Source: an uncultured Anaeroplasmataceae bacterium
GTDB lineage: Bacteria; Bacillota_I; Bacilli_A; Acholeplasmatales; Anaeroplasmataceae
DNA length: 35,636 nucleotides
Assembly (NCBI GenBank): GCA_934229535.1
Contig: CAKQDS010000019.1
Location: forward strand, 1 to 35,636
Direction of reading: 5' to 3'
This document shows, in pieces, positions 23,593-32,333 of the stretch. The position numbers and the translations under genes are program-made. The notes under the pieces were generated by a model. The model was not told where the DNA came from, searched no databases, and saw nothing but the letters and a program-made list of their open reading frames with translations. Positions within the stretch are counted from its first letter, which is position 1. Each line of letters opens with the position of its first letter.

Positions 23593-24138
23593 ATGCCTGA
23601 TATGATTTTATTAGAAACTGAAGAAAAGATGGACAAGGCTATTTCATCATTTGAATATGAATTAAATACAATTCGTACAGGTAGAGCTAATGCTAGCCTA
23701 CTTGATAGCATAAGCGTTGAATATTATGGAGCTATGACACCACTTCGACAGGTTGCTTCTATTTCAATACCTGAGCCTACTCAATTATATATTAAACCAT
23801 ATGATAAGAGTTTATTTAAGGCAATTGAAAATGCTATTGCTACATCATCAATTGGCATTAACCCTCAATCTGATGCTAATGGTATTAGATTAATATTACC
23901 AAAAATGACTGAGGATCGTCGTCGTGAGCTTGTTAAACAAGTTGGAAAGCTTGAAGAGCAAGCTAAGGTTATGGTAAGAAATGCTCGTCGTGATGGTAAT
24001 GAGGCAATTAAAAAGTTAGGATTACCTGAAGATGAGGAAAAAGGTTATTTGGATGAAATCCAAGAATTAACTGATAAAAAGGTTTCTTCAGTTGAACGTA
24101 TTGCTAAAGCTAAGAGTGACGATTTAATGTCATTTTAA
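23593..24138 (+). CDS. frr: Ribosome recycling factor
   Basis: The 181-residue factor splits post-termination ribosomes with EF-G. It is a typical L-shaped RRF sequence: KMDKAISSFEYELNTIRTGRA, the SIPEPTQLYIKPYDKS domain-II strand, and the conserved PKMTEDRRRELVKQVGKLEE helix. GGAG lies eight bases before ATG, after a gap of 17 bases from pyrH. A strong terminator follows. Confidence 0.97.
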   Translation: MPDMILLETEEKMDKAISSFEYELNTIRTGRANASLLDSISVEYYGAMTPLRQVASISIPEPTQLYIKPYDKSLFKAIENAIATSSIGINPQSDANGIRLILPKMTEDRRRELVKQVGKLEEQAKVMVRNARRDGNEAIKKLGLPEDEEKGYLDEIQELTDKKVSSVERIAKAKSDDLMSF

Positions 24139-24143
24139 TTGAC

Positions 24144-24172
24144 AAGTCTATGAAATTTTCATAGACTTTTTA
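24144..24172 (+). terminator. Terminator of rpsB-tsf-pyrH-frr
   Basis: Perfect 11-bp stem AAGTCTATGAA (24144-24154) and TTCATAGACTT (24158-24168), loop ATT, then a T run. Confidence 0.93.
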
Positions 24173-24244
24173 TTTGAATGTAAAACATAATTTACTTTAT
24201 ACTAAAAATATTTATTTTTAATTCTTAAAAAGTGTTAGTTTACT

Positions 24245-24272
24245 TTGTTTTTATATTTTTTTGTGATATAAT
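24245..24272 (+). promoter_or_regulatory. uppS operon promoter
   Basis: -35 TTGTTT (24245-24250), 16-base spacer, extended -10 TGATATAAT (TATAAT at 24267-24272). Confidence 0.65.
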
Positions 24273-24315
24273 CAAAGGAAATGGGATTGTGTGATTTAAG
24301 GAAAGGACGTATTTT

Positions 24316-25053
24316 ATGAAAGTTACGGATTTAGATCCTTCTAGAATTCCAAATCATATTGCAATAATTCTTGATGGTAATGGTAGATGGGCTAAAAAAA
24401 GAGGATTGCCAAGAACCTATGGTCATAGGAAGGGCGCTTTTAACCTACGAGACATTGCTTTATTATGTGATAAGATAAATATTAAATATTTAACTGTATA
24501 TTGCTTTAGTACTGAAAATTGGAAAAGACCTAAGGATGAGGTTGCCTATTTATTTAATCAACCAATTAAATATTTTAAAAGATATAGAAAAAGAATTGAA
24601 AGCTCTAATATAAGAATAAAATTCATTGGAAGACGTGATCGCTTTAGTGAAGAATTTTTAAAATGGGTAAATATTATTGAAGAATCTACAAGTAATCATC
24701 AAGGCTTAGTTTTAACAATTGCGTGTGATTATGGTAGCTATGAAGAAATCACTCATGCGGTAAAAGAAATTGCTATAGATGTTAAAAATGGAAAAATTGA
24801 TCCAACTGCTATTGATGAAAATTTGATTGCTAAGCATTTATATACATCAGATTATTTACCACTTGATTTATTAATAAGAACTAGTGGTGAAATTAGAATA
24901 TCTAATTTTATGTTATGGCAAATGGCTTATTCGGAGCTTTATTTTACTGATACCTATTGGCCAGATTTTAATGAAGATGAATTATGTAAGGCATTAGATA
25001 ATTATGCTAAAAGAGATCGTAGATTTGGTGGCCTTAAGGAGGCAAAAAAATGA
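24316..25053 (+). CDS. uppS: Isoprenyl transferase (undecaprenyl diphosphate synthase)
   Basis: The cis-prenyltransferase adds isopentenyl units to farnesyl diphosphate to make the C55 carrier for wall polymers. In 245 residues it has the catalytic DGNGRWAKKRG (Asp20), the GHRKGA motif, FSTENWKRP, and the C-terminal RTSGEIRISNFMLWQ pyrophosphate-binding motif. The segment that is usually LNYGGR-like reads ACDYGSYEEI here, with the Asn and Arg replaced. GAAAGGA lies eight bases before ATG. The end overlaps cdsA by four bases (ATGA). Confidence 0.95.
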   Translation: MKVTDLDPSRIPNHIAIILDGNGRWAKKRGLPRTYGHRKGAFNLRDIALLCDKINIKYLTVYCFSTENWKRPKDEVAYLFNQPIKYFKRYRKRIESSNIRIKFIGRRDRFSEEFLKWVNIIEESTSNHQGLVLTIACDYGSYEEITHAVKEIAIDVKNGKIDPTAIDENLIAKHLYTSDYLPLDLLIRTSGEIRISNFMLWQMAYSELYFTDTYWPDFNEDELCKALDNYAKRDRRFGGLKEAKK

Positions 25054-26030
25054 AAAAACGTGTTATAATGGGAATCGTTATGGCGGCGATATTTATCCCT
25101 CTTTTAATTATTCCAGAATTATTTTTGTTATTTCAAATCTTAATAATGGCACTTTCTTTAGTCGCTTCTTATGAATTAATTAAAATGTATGAGCATGAAA
25201 AGAAGTATCCTATGCCTATAAAAATTATAATTATGATAACGACACTAGTTATATACCTATCGGCACTTGTTGAATGGGATCCTAATTGTACAGTTTCTGA
25301 AAAGCTTAAGCTTTTAAATATTAAGGTTGAGTTTTTGCCTATGCTAATAATTGATGCCTTAGTATTGTTTTCATGTTGTGTTTTTTGCCATGAATTTAAT
25401 GGTAATGATGTTGCAAAAGCATTATTAATAAATATTTATGCTGGCTTGGGATTTGCTTCCTTAACGATTTTACGCTATATTGGTGTAAGATACATAATAT
25501 ATTTATTCTTGATAACAATGCTTACAGATTGCTTCGCTTATTTTTGTGGTAGGGCATTTGGAAAGCATAAAATGTGTCCAACAATTTCTCCGAAAAAGAC
25601 CTGGGAGGGTAGCATTGGTGGAACAATAGTAGCTACAATTGTAGGTGTTTGCTTCGGCTTTTTTTATAGTCAAATATTTAGTGGTGGTATTTTTGGCGAT
25701 TCCCCAAATGGTTTTTTATCTGGATTGTTAAAAAATACTGCTGGTTTAAATAGAGTTGGTGAGTTCTTTTTAATTTTAGTAGTAACAATTTTAGCTTCTA
25801 TCTTCTCACAAATTGGTGATTTAGTTGCCTCAAGATTAAAAAGAACCTATGATATAAAGGATTATGGTAGAATTTTCCCTGGTCATGGTGGAGTTTTAGA
25901 TCGTTTTGATTCGGCTTTATTTACGGGAATTTTCTTGTTGAGTATTTTTACCATTTTAAATGATTTTTTGCCGGCATTGGCAAATTTTACTAACGAGCTT
26001 AATATATTTAAGATGATGGTGATTAGGTAA
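25050..26030 (+). CDS. cdsA: Phosphatidate cytidylyltransferase
   Basis: The integral membrane enzyme makes CDP-diacylglycerol from phosphatidate and CTP for phospholipid synthesis. It has about eight hydrophobic segments in 326 residues and the family signature near the C-terminus (SQIGDLVASRLKR, then KDYGRIFPGHGGVLDRFDS), with ISPKKTWEGSIGG upstream. AAGGAGG lies seven bases before ATG. The stop codon shares a base with the dxr start (TAATG). Confidence 0.95.
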   Translation: MKKRVIMGIVMAAIFIPLLIIPELFLLFQILIMALSLVASYELIKMYEHEKKYPMPIKIIIMITTLVIYLSALVEWDPNCTVSEKLKLLNIKVEFLPMLIIDALVLFSCCVFCHEFNGNDVAKALLINIYAGLGFASLTILRYIGVRYIIYLFLITMLTDCFAYFCGRAFGKHKMCPTISPKKTWEGSIGGTIVATIVGVCFGFFYSQIFSGGIFGDSPNGFLSGLLKNTAGLNRVGEFFLILVVTILASIFSQIGDLVASRLKRTYDIKDYGRIFPGHGGVLDRFDSALFTGIFLLSIFTILNDFLPALANFTNELNIFKMMVIR

Positions 26031-27178
26031 TGAAGAATCTATATATATTAGGGGCTGCTGGTTCGATTGGGAGTCAAACCTTGGATATTGTAAGAGAGAA
26101 CAAGGACTTGTTTAAGGTTTGTGGAATAAGTGTTGGAAGAGACTTAAAGCTTGCCCAAAAAATCATTGATGAATTTGAACCTAGTATAGTTTGCTTTAGG
26201 AATAAAGAGGATTTGGATAAAATAACAACTAAAGCTATTACTTGCTATGGTGATGAGGGCTTAAATTTAGTTGCAGCATATGGTGAGGCTAAAGATAGCT
26301 TACTTGTAAATGCTTTAGTTGGTGCAGTTGGGTTAATTCCAACTGTTTGTGCAATTAAGCACCAAAGAGATGTTGCGTTGGCTAATAAAGAAACACTGGT
26401 TATGGCTGGTGAGATTATTAATAAGCTTTTAAAGGAGTATAATGTTAAATTATATCCTATTGATAGTGAACATTCAGCAATTTGGCAATGCCTTCAAGGT
26501 GAAGACATTAATGATGTTGCTAAGCTTATTATTACGGCTAGTGGTGGATCATTTAGAGATAAAGGTCGTGATGAACTAGTAAATGTAACAGTTAATGAAG
26601 CATTATGTCATCCTAATTGGAAAATGGGCAAAAAAATAACAATTGATAGTGCTACTATGATGAATAAAGGATTTGAGGTTATTGAAGCCTATCATTTATT
26701 TCATTTACCTGTTGATAAAATTACAACTGTTTTACATCGTGAAAGTATTGTTCATTCTTTAGTAGAATTTAATGATGGAGCAATTAAAGCAGAGCTTGGC
26801 GAGTCAGATATGCGTGTACCAATTTTATATGCTTTAATGTATCCAAATCATAAGTATTATAGTGGTAAAAAACTAGATTTGTCACTTGGTCTTAAGCTAT
26901 CATTTGAGGAATTAAGTGAAGAACGATATCCTTGCTTAGGCTATGCCTATTTAGCTTTAAAAAAAGGCGGATTATATCCTACTGTTTTAAATGCTGCAAA
27001 TGAGGCTGCTATTTATTTGTTTTTAAATGATAGAATAAAGTTTTTAGATATTGAGAGAATAATATATGAAGAAATTAATCAAAATTATGATATGATTAAT
27101 CCCTCTTTAGATGATATTATTAAGGTTAATAGGTTAGTATTTTCTAAGATTACAAATAAATATGGAGGTATTAATTAA
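26030..27178 (+). CDS. dxr: 1-deoxy-D-xylulose-5-phosphate reductoisomerase
   Basis: The NADPH- and metal-dependent enzyme makes methylerythritol 4-phosphate in the MEP isoprenoid pathway. The 382-residue protein has the NADPH motif GAAGSIGSQT, the ANKETLVMAG segment, the metal-binding DSEHSAI motif, the SGGSFRD loop and HPNWKMGKKITIDSATMMNKG. This shows that the organism makes isoprenoids by the MEP route and fits the cotranscribed uppS. It overlaps cdsA and rseP by one base at each side. Confidence 0.97.
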   Translation: MKNLYILGAAGSIGSQTLDIVRENKDLFKVCGISVGRDLKLAQKIIDEFEPSIVCFRNKEDLDKITTKAITCYGDEGLNLVAAYGEAKDSLLVNALVGAVGLIPTVCAIKHQRDVALANKETLVMAGEIINKLLKEYNVKLYPIDSEHSAIWQCLQGEDINDVAKLIITASGGSFRDKGRDELVNVTVNEALCHPNWKMGKKITIDSATMMNKGFEVIEAYHLFHLPVDKITTVLHRESIVHSLVEFNDGAIKAELGESDMRVPILYALMYPNHKYYSGKKLDLSLGLKLSFEELSEERYPCLGYAYLALKKGGLYPTVLNAANEAAIYLFLNDRIKFLDIERIIYEEINQNYDMINPSLDDIIKVNRLVFSKITNKYGGIN

Positions 27179-28845
27179 TGTTTTTAGCTACAGGATTTTT
27201 CTCAGTATTATTATCAATTGTTGTTTTTATATTGGTAATTGGTACAATTATTTTAATACATGAGTTTGGACATTTTATTTTTGCTAGAAGGGCAGGGATT
27301 TTATGTCATGAATTCTCAATTGGTATGGGGCCAGTTCTCTACCAGCACAAATTTAAGGAAACAACATTTTCAATAAGAGCAATTCCTATTGGTGGATTTG
27401 TTTCAATGGCTGGTGAGGAAGTTTCTGATTCTCTTTTAAAGAAGGATCAAAGAATTGGCTTAATGCTTAATGAAGATGGTAAGGTTAATAAAATTGTTTT
27501 AATGGATAGTGATAGCTGTGATGCTTATGGTAATGTCATAAGCTATAATCTATATGGGATTAATGGTGAGGAGCTGAATATTTGTCTTGATGAGGATGGC
27601 GAGGAAAAAACATATTTAGTTTGTAATGATGCTTATTATGTCTTGTCAAAGAAACAACAATTGCAAATAACACCATATAATCGTTGTTTTGAATCTAAAT
27701 CACTTGGTAAAAGATTTTTAACATTATTTGCTGGGCCAGCAATGAATTTTGTTTTAGCCATTTTTATTTATTTTATTTATTGGTGTGCAATGGGTGTTCC
27801 TAATCTAAATTCTACTAAAATTGGTAGTGTTTCTAATGGTTATCCTTCAAGTGAATATTTAAAGGCAAATGATGAAATAGTTAGTGTTAATGGAGTAGAG
27901 GTTAGCAGCTGGAATGAGTTTTCTGCTCAAATGGATCTAGTTGAGAAAAAATATGATACATCTGTTAATTTAGTTGTTAAAAGAAATAATGAGGATATTA
28001 ATTTAAATCTTCCTTTGATTGTTATTATAAATTCTTGTGGTCTAAATAATGTAGGTGTTGCGACAAGCACAGATAATTATGGCTATGAGGGAATCATTAT
28101 GGGTGATGATTCAGCACTAAATTATAAGGGAAACTTAAAAAAGGATGAAGTAAAGCTTGCAACTGGTGATGTTATAACAAAAATTCGTGTTGATAAGGTT
28201 ATATCTAAATCACAGGTTGAAGAAGGTAGCTTTGTAAGCATTGAAAGCTGGTCACACGTTATGGAAATATTAGATAATGTTGATGTTGCTAATCTTTATT
28301 TTGAGTTTTATTCTGTAGAGGAAAAGGAAATTACTACAACAAAAACACCTATTCAAACTCATGGAAATGAATTATTAGATAACCAAAGAATTGAAAAAAT
28401 AGCTGTAAAAATTGGTGTTACTCCTGTGTATCATTTTAGCTTAGGTGGAGCTTTCGTTAATACATTCACAAGCTTTTGGGGTGACTTCACATTGATTTTT
28501 AAAACGCTAAAGATTTTGTTATTTCCATCAGGAATTCGTCAGGTAGGTGTATCTAATTTATCAGGAGTTGTTGGAATTTTTTCAATGGTTGATAGCTATA
28601 TTCAATATGGTATATTACCACTTTTAGCACTTGTTGCTTTACTCTCTATTAATATTGGTGTAATGAATCTACTTCCAATTCCTGCATTAGATGGTGGAAG
28701 AATTGTATTCTTATTATATGAAGCAATTACTAGAAAGAAGCCAAATAAGAAATTTGAAAATATCTTGAATAACATTATGTTTATTTTATTAATGATATTG
28801 TTTGTCTATGTAACGTTCAATGATATTTTAAGGTTGTTTAAATGA
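27178..28845 (+). CDS. rseP: Site-2 zinc metalloprotease (RseP/RasP type)
   Basis: The intramembrane protease cleaves single-pass membrane proteins such as anti-sigma factors and remnant signal peptides. The zinc motif HEFGH is at residues 28-32 in the first membrane segment, and the second motif NLLPIPALDGGRI near the C-terminus supplies the Asp ligand. A PDZ domain is present (GYPSSEYLKANDEIVSVNGVEV). The protein has 555 residues, longer than the usual 420-450: residues about 75-170 and 285-400 add soluble segments that look like inserted extracytoplasmic loops. GGAGG lies nine bases before ATG. It overlaps the next gene by four bases. Confidence 0.94.
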   Translation: MFLATGFFSVLLSIVVFILVIGTIILIHEFGHFIFARRAGILCHEFSIGMGPVLYQHKFKETTFSIRAIPIGGFVSMAGEEVSDSLLKKDQRIGLMLNEDGKVNKIVLMDSDSCDAYGNVISYNLYGINGEELNICLDEDGEEKTYLVCNDAYYVLSKKQQLQITPYNRCFESKSLGKRFLTLFAGPAMNFVLAIFIYFIYWCAMGVPNLNSTKIGSVSNGYPSSEYLKANDEIVSVNGVEVSSWNEFSAQMDLVEKKYDTSVNLVVKRNNEDINLNLPLIVIINSCGLNNVGVATSTDNYGYEGIIMGDDSALNYKGNLKKDEVKLATGDVITKIRVDKVISKSQVEEGSFVSIESWSHVMEILDNVDVANLYFEFYSVEEKEITTTKTPIQTHGNELLDNQRIEKIAVKIGVTPVYHFSLGGAFVNTFTSFWGDFTLIFKTLKILLFPSGIRQVGVSNLSGVVGIFSMVDSYIQYGILPLLALVALLSINIGVMNLLPIPALDGGRIVFLLYEAITRKKPNKKFENILNNIMFILLMILFVYVTFNDILRLFK

Positions 28846-29501
28846 AAATAGATAATAATGAAATATATGGTGCCATTTTTGATTTAGATGGAACTATTTT
28901 GGATTCACTTAGTGTATGGTATGAGATTGATACTAGATTCTTTAGGATGCATAATATGGAGGTTCCAGCTATGTATCATAAGGAAATTGCTCATTTAAGT
29001 CTTGAAAAAATTGCAGTGCTGACTAAAGAAAAATATGGCTTTAAAGAATCTGTTCAAGAGATTTGTAATATTTGGCGAAATATGGCACAAAGCATTTATA
29101 AAACTAATGTTAAATTAAAGCCATATGTTATGGATTTATTGAATTATCTAAAAGACAATAATATTTTGCTTGCCGTAGCAACTGCAAATGAAGACTATTT
29201 ATATATTCCTTGTCTTAAGGAATTGGGTGTATATGAATATTTTAGTTTATTTAATGATTTAAATAAAATCAAATGTGTTAAAAAGGATGAATATTTCTTT
29301 AAAGAAACAGCTAAGGCTATGCAGCTTAATGCTCATAATATTGTGGTATTTGAGGATACCTTTGAAGCAATTGAGGCAGCCAAAAATGCTTGCTTTACTA
29401 CAATTGCTATAAAGGAAAATACGCATCTTGAAAATGAAAAAAAGATAGTAGCAAATCATTATGTTAATGATTTCAAAGAAGCAATGGCGCTTTTTAAGTA
29501 A
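28842..29501 (+). CDS. HAD superfamily hydrolase, beta-phosphoglucomutase-like
   Basis: The 219-residue protein has HAD motif I FDLDGTILDS with Asp14 and Asp16, a helical cap domain (about 20-85), motif II near VATAN, the lysine in KCVKKDEYF, and motif IV VFEDTFEAIEAA. It resembles sugar-phosphate or nucleotide phosphatases of the beta-phosphoglucomutase/phosphonatase class; the substrate cannot be told. ATG overlaps the rseP stop (ATGA), so it is coupled to the uppS operon, in the place where proS or polC lies in Bacillus. A terminator follows. Confidence 0.9.
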   Translation: MKIDNNEIYGAIFDLDGTILDSLSVWYEIDTRFFRMHNMEVPAMYHKEIAHLSLEKIAVLTKEKYGFKESVQEICNIWRNMAQSIYKTNVKLKPYVMDLLNYLKDNNILLAVATANEDYLYIPCLKELGVYEYFSLFNDLNKIKCVKKDEYFFKETAKAMQLNAHNIVVFEDTFEAIEAAKNACFTTIAIKENTHLENEKKIVANHYVNDFKEAMALFK

Positions 29502-29510
29502 TAGTTATAG

Positions 29511-29548
29511 AAACCAATTTCAATGTTGAATTTGGTTTTTATTTTTTA
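29511..29548 (+). terminator. Terminator of uppS-cdsA-dxr-rseP-HAD
   Basis: Stem AAACCAA (29511-29517) and TTGGTTT (29532-29538), extended inward by TTCA/TGAA after one mismatch, followed by TTTATTTTTT. Confidence 0.85.
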
Positions 29549-29552
29549 AGTA

Positions 29553-29581
29553 ATGACAAATTTCGATTTGTATTATATAAT
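29553..29581 (+). promoter_or_regulatory. Promoter of the transporter-putrescine operon
   Basis: -35 ATGACA (29553-29558), 17-base spacer, -10 TATAAT (29576-29581). A TTG start at 29585 is therefore excluded for the first gene, since transcription starts near 29588. Confidence 0.7.
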
Positions 29582-29611
29582 AGGTTGTTGAATGTCTATA
29601 GAGGTATAAGT

Positions 29612-30370
29612 ATGGAATATGATTATGATGCTTTATTAGAAAGTATAGTATTAATAGGTAGAACGATGCTAGAAAATGGGGCGGAGGTAAGTAGAGTTGA
29701 GGATTCGATTGGGAGAATGTGTAAAAGCTATGGTGCACAAAGTGTTGATGTTTTTACAATAACCTCACAAATAATTATTACAGCTAAATTTGATAATAAA
29801 AGCTATACCCAAACCAAAAGAGTTTTATCATATGAAACAAATTTTCATCAGCTAGATGAATTAAATGATCTTTCAAGATTTATTTGTAATCATCATCCTT
29901 CAAGTAAAGAGGTTGAGGAGAGAAGAACAAGAATAATGAATGAGCCACCATATCCAACACTTTATACTTTGATTGGATCGATAATGGGTGCTGGTGCCTT
30001 TTCTATATTTTTTGGTGGAAAATTTAGAGATGCTTTATGCGCAATGCTTGTTTCTTTAATTATTGTGTTTATGCAGCATTTCTTAAAAAAGAAAATGAAT
30101 TATATTGTTTTTTATGTTTTTTGCTCGTTGTGCTCGGGAATTGTTTCAATTTTATTATGTAAAATTGGTCTTGGCCTTAATATGGATAAGATAATGATTG
30201 GAGAGGTAATGTTACTAATTCCAGGAATTGCAATGACTAATTCAATAAGAGATATGCTCCTTGGTGATACAATGTCGGGAATATTAAGACTATGTGAGGC
30301 TCTTTTAATGGCAATATCTATTGCCCTAGGCTTTGGTATTTCGATTATTTTGTTAGGAGGCATATTATGA
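29612..30370 (+). CDS. ThrE-type exporter, N-terminal half (YjjP-like)
   Basis: The 252-residue protein has the soluble N-terminal region of the ThrE/YjjP family (IGRTMLENGAEVSRVEDSI, then QSVDVFTITSQIIIT) and about five membrane segments from residue 117 on. ThrE exports threonine and serine in Corynebacterium; the E. coli YjjP/YjjB pair has been linked to succinate export, so the substrate is open. The start ATG 29612 has AGAGGT six bases upstream. The partner half starts in an ATGA overlap. It is the first gene of an operon for putrescine synthesis. Confidence 0.9.
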   Translation: MEYDYDALLESIVLIGRTMLENGAEVSRVEDSIGRMCKSYGAQSVDVFTITSQIIITAKFDNKSYTQTKRVLSYETNFHQLDELNDLSRFICNHHPSSKEVEERRTRIMNEPPYPTLYTLIGSIMGAGAFSIFFGGKFRDALCAMLVSLIIVFMQHFLKKKMNYIVFYVFCSLCSGIVSILLCKIGLGLNMDKIMIGEVMLLIPGIAMTNSIRDMLLGDTMSGILRLCEALLMAISIALGFGISIILLGGIL

Positions 30371-30822
30371 AAATTGTAGCAAGCCTTTGTGCCGCTATTA
30401 TCGGTTCGTATGGTTTCTCGTTATTATTTCATCTTCGTGGTAAAAAGCTTTTATTTGCCGGAATTGGTGGCGGCATCACCTGGGGATTATATTTGATATT
30501 AGAAAATTATATTAAAAATACTCTAATATTATATTTGGTTGTTTCTATTTTTGCGACAATGTATGCGGAGATTATGGCAAGAATTAATAAAGCACCGGCA
30601 ACATGCTTTATAATGCCGGCGGAAATTTCCTTGGTACCTGGGGCTTCGTTATATTATGCAATGCTGGCGATTGTTCAAGCAAATAATGAGTTGTTTAATA
30701 AATATTTAAAGGATACTGTAGAAATGGCCTTGGGTCTTGCTTGTGGCGTTGTAATTTGCTCGGTTTTCTTTAAATATATTCATCGAGTTTTAAATAAATT
30801 AAGTAGTAAGGAGTGCAAGTAA
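30367..30822 (+). CDS. ThrE-type exporter, C-terminal half (YjjB-like)
   Basis: The 151-residue protein has four to five transmembrane segments and the MPAEISLVPGASLYYAM motif typical of the ThrE C-terminal half (DUF3815/YjjB). With the YjjP-like protein it forms the full transporter, split into two chains as in many Bacillota. AGGAGG lies six bases before ATG. Its last base pair is shared with the start of the arginine decarboxylase gene (TAATG). Confidence 0.9.
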   Translation: MKIVASLCAAIIGSYGFSLLFHLRGKKLLFAGIGGGITWGLYLILENYIKNTLILYLVVSIFATMYAEIMARINKAPATCFIMPAEISLVPGASLYYAMLAIVQANNELFNKYLKDTVEMALGLACGVVICSVFFKYIHRVLNKLSSKECK

Positions 30823-32333
30823 TGAAAAATCAAAAAAAGACACCATACGTTGATGCTCTTAAATCTTATATTAAGGAAGGTGTGACACCATTTGATGTTC
30901 CCGGACATCATATGGGTGGCATTAATACCGAATTTAAAAAGGTTATAGGTGACAATGCTTACAAATGTGATGTAAATGCTCCTAGAGGCTTGGATAATTT
31001 AAATCATCCAACAGGAGTACTTAAAGAGGCCGAAGAGCTAATGGCTGATGCTTGTAAGGCTGATGAAGCGTTTTTCCTAATTAATGGTACAAGTAGTGGT
31101 ATAATTGCTATGCTACTTGCAACACTTAACGCTAAAGATAAAATTATTCTTCCAAGAAATTGTCATAAGTCGGTTATTAATGGTTTGGTTTTATCAGGAG
31201 GAATGCCAATATTTATTACTCCCAAATTTGATTATGAATTAGAAATTGCTAATCAACCATCACTTGATGATTATAAAAAAGCAATTATCGATAATCCTAA
31301 TGCGAAAGCGATATTTGTCATTAATCCTACATATTTTGGAGCAGTTTTAGATTTAAAGGATTTAACTGATTTTGCTCATGAGCATAATATGCTTGTTTTA
31401 GTTGATGAGGCACATGGAGCTCATTTTGGATTCAATTATTATGGGCCTTATTCAGCAATGGAATGTAATGCGGATTTAAGTGCTGTTAGCTTTCATAAGA
31501 CTGGTGGAAGCTTTACTCAAAGCTCAGCATTACTTAGAAAAGGGGATAGAGTAAGTCATTATGAAATTTCTAAGGCATTAAGTATTATAAATACAACCTC
31601 ACCATCAACCCTTTTGCTAGCAAGCCTTGATTCAGCTCGTAAGTTTTTAGCGACTAAGGGACAAGAAACCTTGAATGAAATTATTAACTTAGCAAATTAT
31701 GCTAGAAAGGAAATAAATCGTATTCCTGGCTTTAAGGCTTGTGGTAGAGAGCATTTTATGGCTAATGGTGTATATGATTATGATGATACTAAGCTTGTTA
31801 TTGTTTTAGATAATATCAATGTTTCGGGCTTTGAAATTTATAAAATGCTAAAGGATTATTATCATATACAAATGGAGCTTGCTGAAACCTATGTTGTTTT
31901 AGGAATAATTGCTGTTGGTAGTAAAAAGGATCAAATTGATAAGCTTATTCAGGCTTTAAAGGAAATATCATCAATTTATTATAAGGAAGGAATTGTTTAT
32001 CCAAAATATCATTATGATATAAATTATCCTAAGGGCTTATTAAGGCCAAGATCAGCATTTCATGCTCCTCTTAAAAGGATAAAGCTAGATGAGGCTTTAA
32101 ATGAAATATCAAAGGAAATGATAATGATTTATCCTCCAGGAATTCCTCTTATCATACCGGGAGAGGTTTTTACTAAAGAAGTAATAGACAGAATTAAGTA
32201 TTATAGGAAAACATCTGCGACAGTATTATCAGATTATGACGATGATACTGTGGGAGTTGTTGATTTAGTTAATTGGGAATCTTTACCAAAATATGAAAAG
32301 GAAATTAATGATTATTATGCAAGCAATAAATGA
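30822..32333 (+). CDS. speA: Arginine decarboxylase (Orn/Lys/Arg decarboxylase family)
   Basis: The PLP enzyme is of the aminotransferase-fold decarboxylase family. In 503 residues it has VPGHHMGG, the NGTSSG phosphate-binding loop, Asp195 in LVDEAHGAH and the PLP lysine Lys226 in SFHKTGGS. Sequence alone does not separate Arg, Lys and Orn decarboxylases, but the next two genes use agmatine and N-carbamoylputrescine, so the substrate is most likely arginine. The start ATG 30822 has GGAG eight bases upstream and overlaps the YjjB stop; an in-frame GTG at 30813 lies in the binding site. It overlaps the next gene by 26 bases. Confidence 0.92.
   Translation: MKNQKKTPYVDALKSYIKEGVTPFDVPGHHMGGINTEFKKVIGDNAYKCDVNAPRGLDNLNHPTGVLKEAEELMADACKADEAFFLINGTSSGIIAMLLATLNAKDKIILPRNCHKSVINGLVLSGGMPIFITPKFDYELEIANQPSLDDYKKAIIDNPNAKAIFVINPTYFGAVLDLKDLTDFAHEHNMLVLVDEAHGAHFGFNYYGPYSAMECNADLSAVSFHKTGGSFTQSSALLRKGDRVSHYEISKALSIINTTSPSTLLLASLDSARKFLATKGQETLNEIINLANYARKEINRIPGFKACGREHFMANGVYDYDDTKLVIVLDNINVSGFEIYKMLKDYYHIQMELAETYVVLGIIAVGSKKDQIDKLIQALKEISSIYYKEGIVYPKYHYDINYPKGLLRPRSAFHAPLKRIKLDEALNEISKEMIMIYPPGIPLIIPGEVFTKEVIDRIKYYRKTSATVLSDYDDDTVGVVDLVNWESLPKYEKEINDYYASNK

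Noticed and set aside
29520..29738. 72-codon minus-strand open frame
   Set aside because: It runs antisense through the terminator and promoter of the next operon and has no ribosome binding site.
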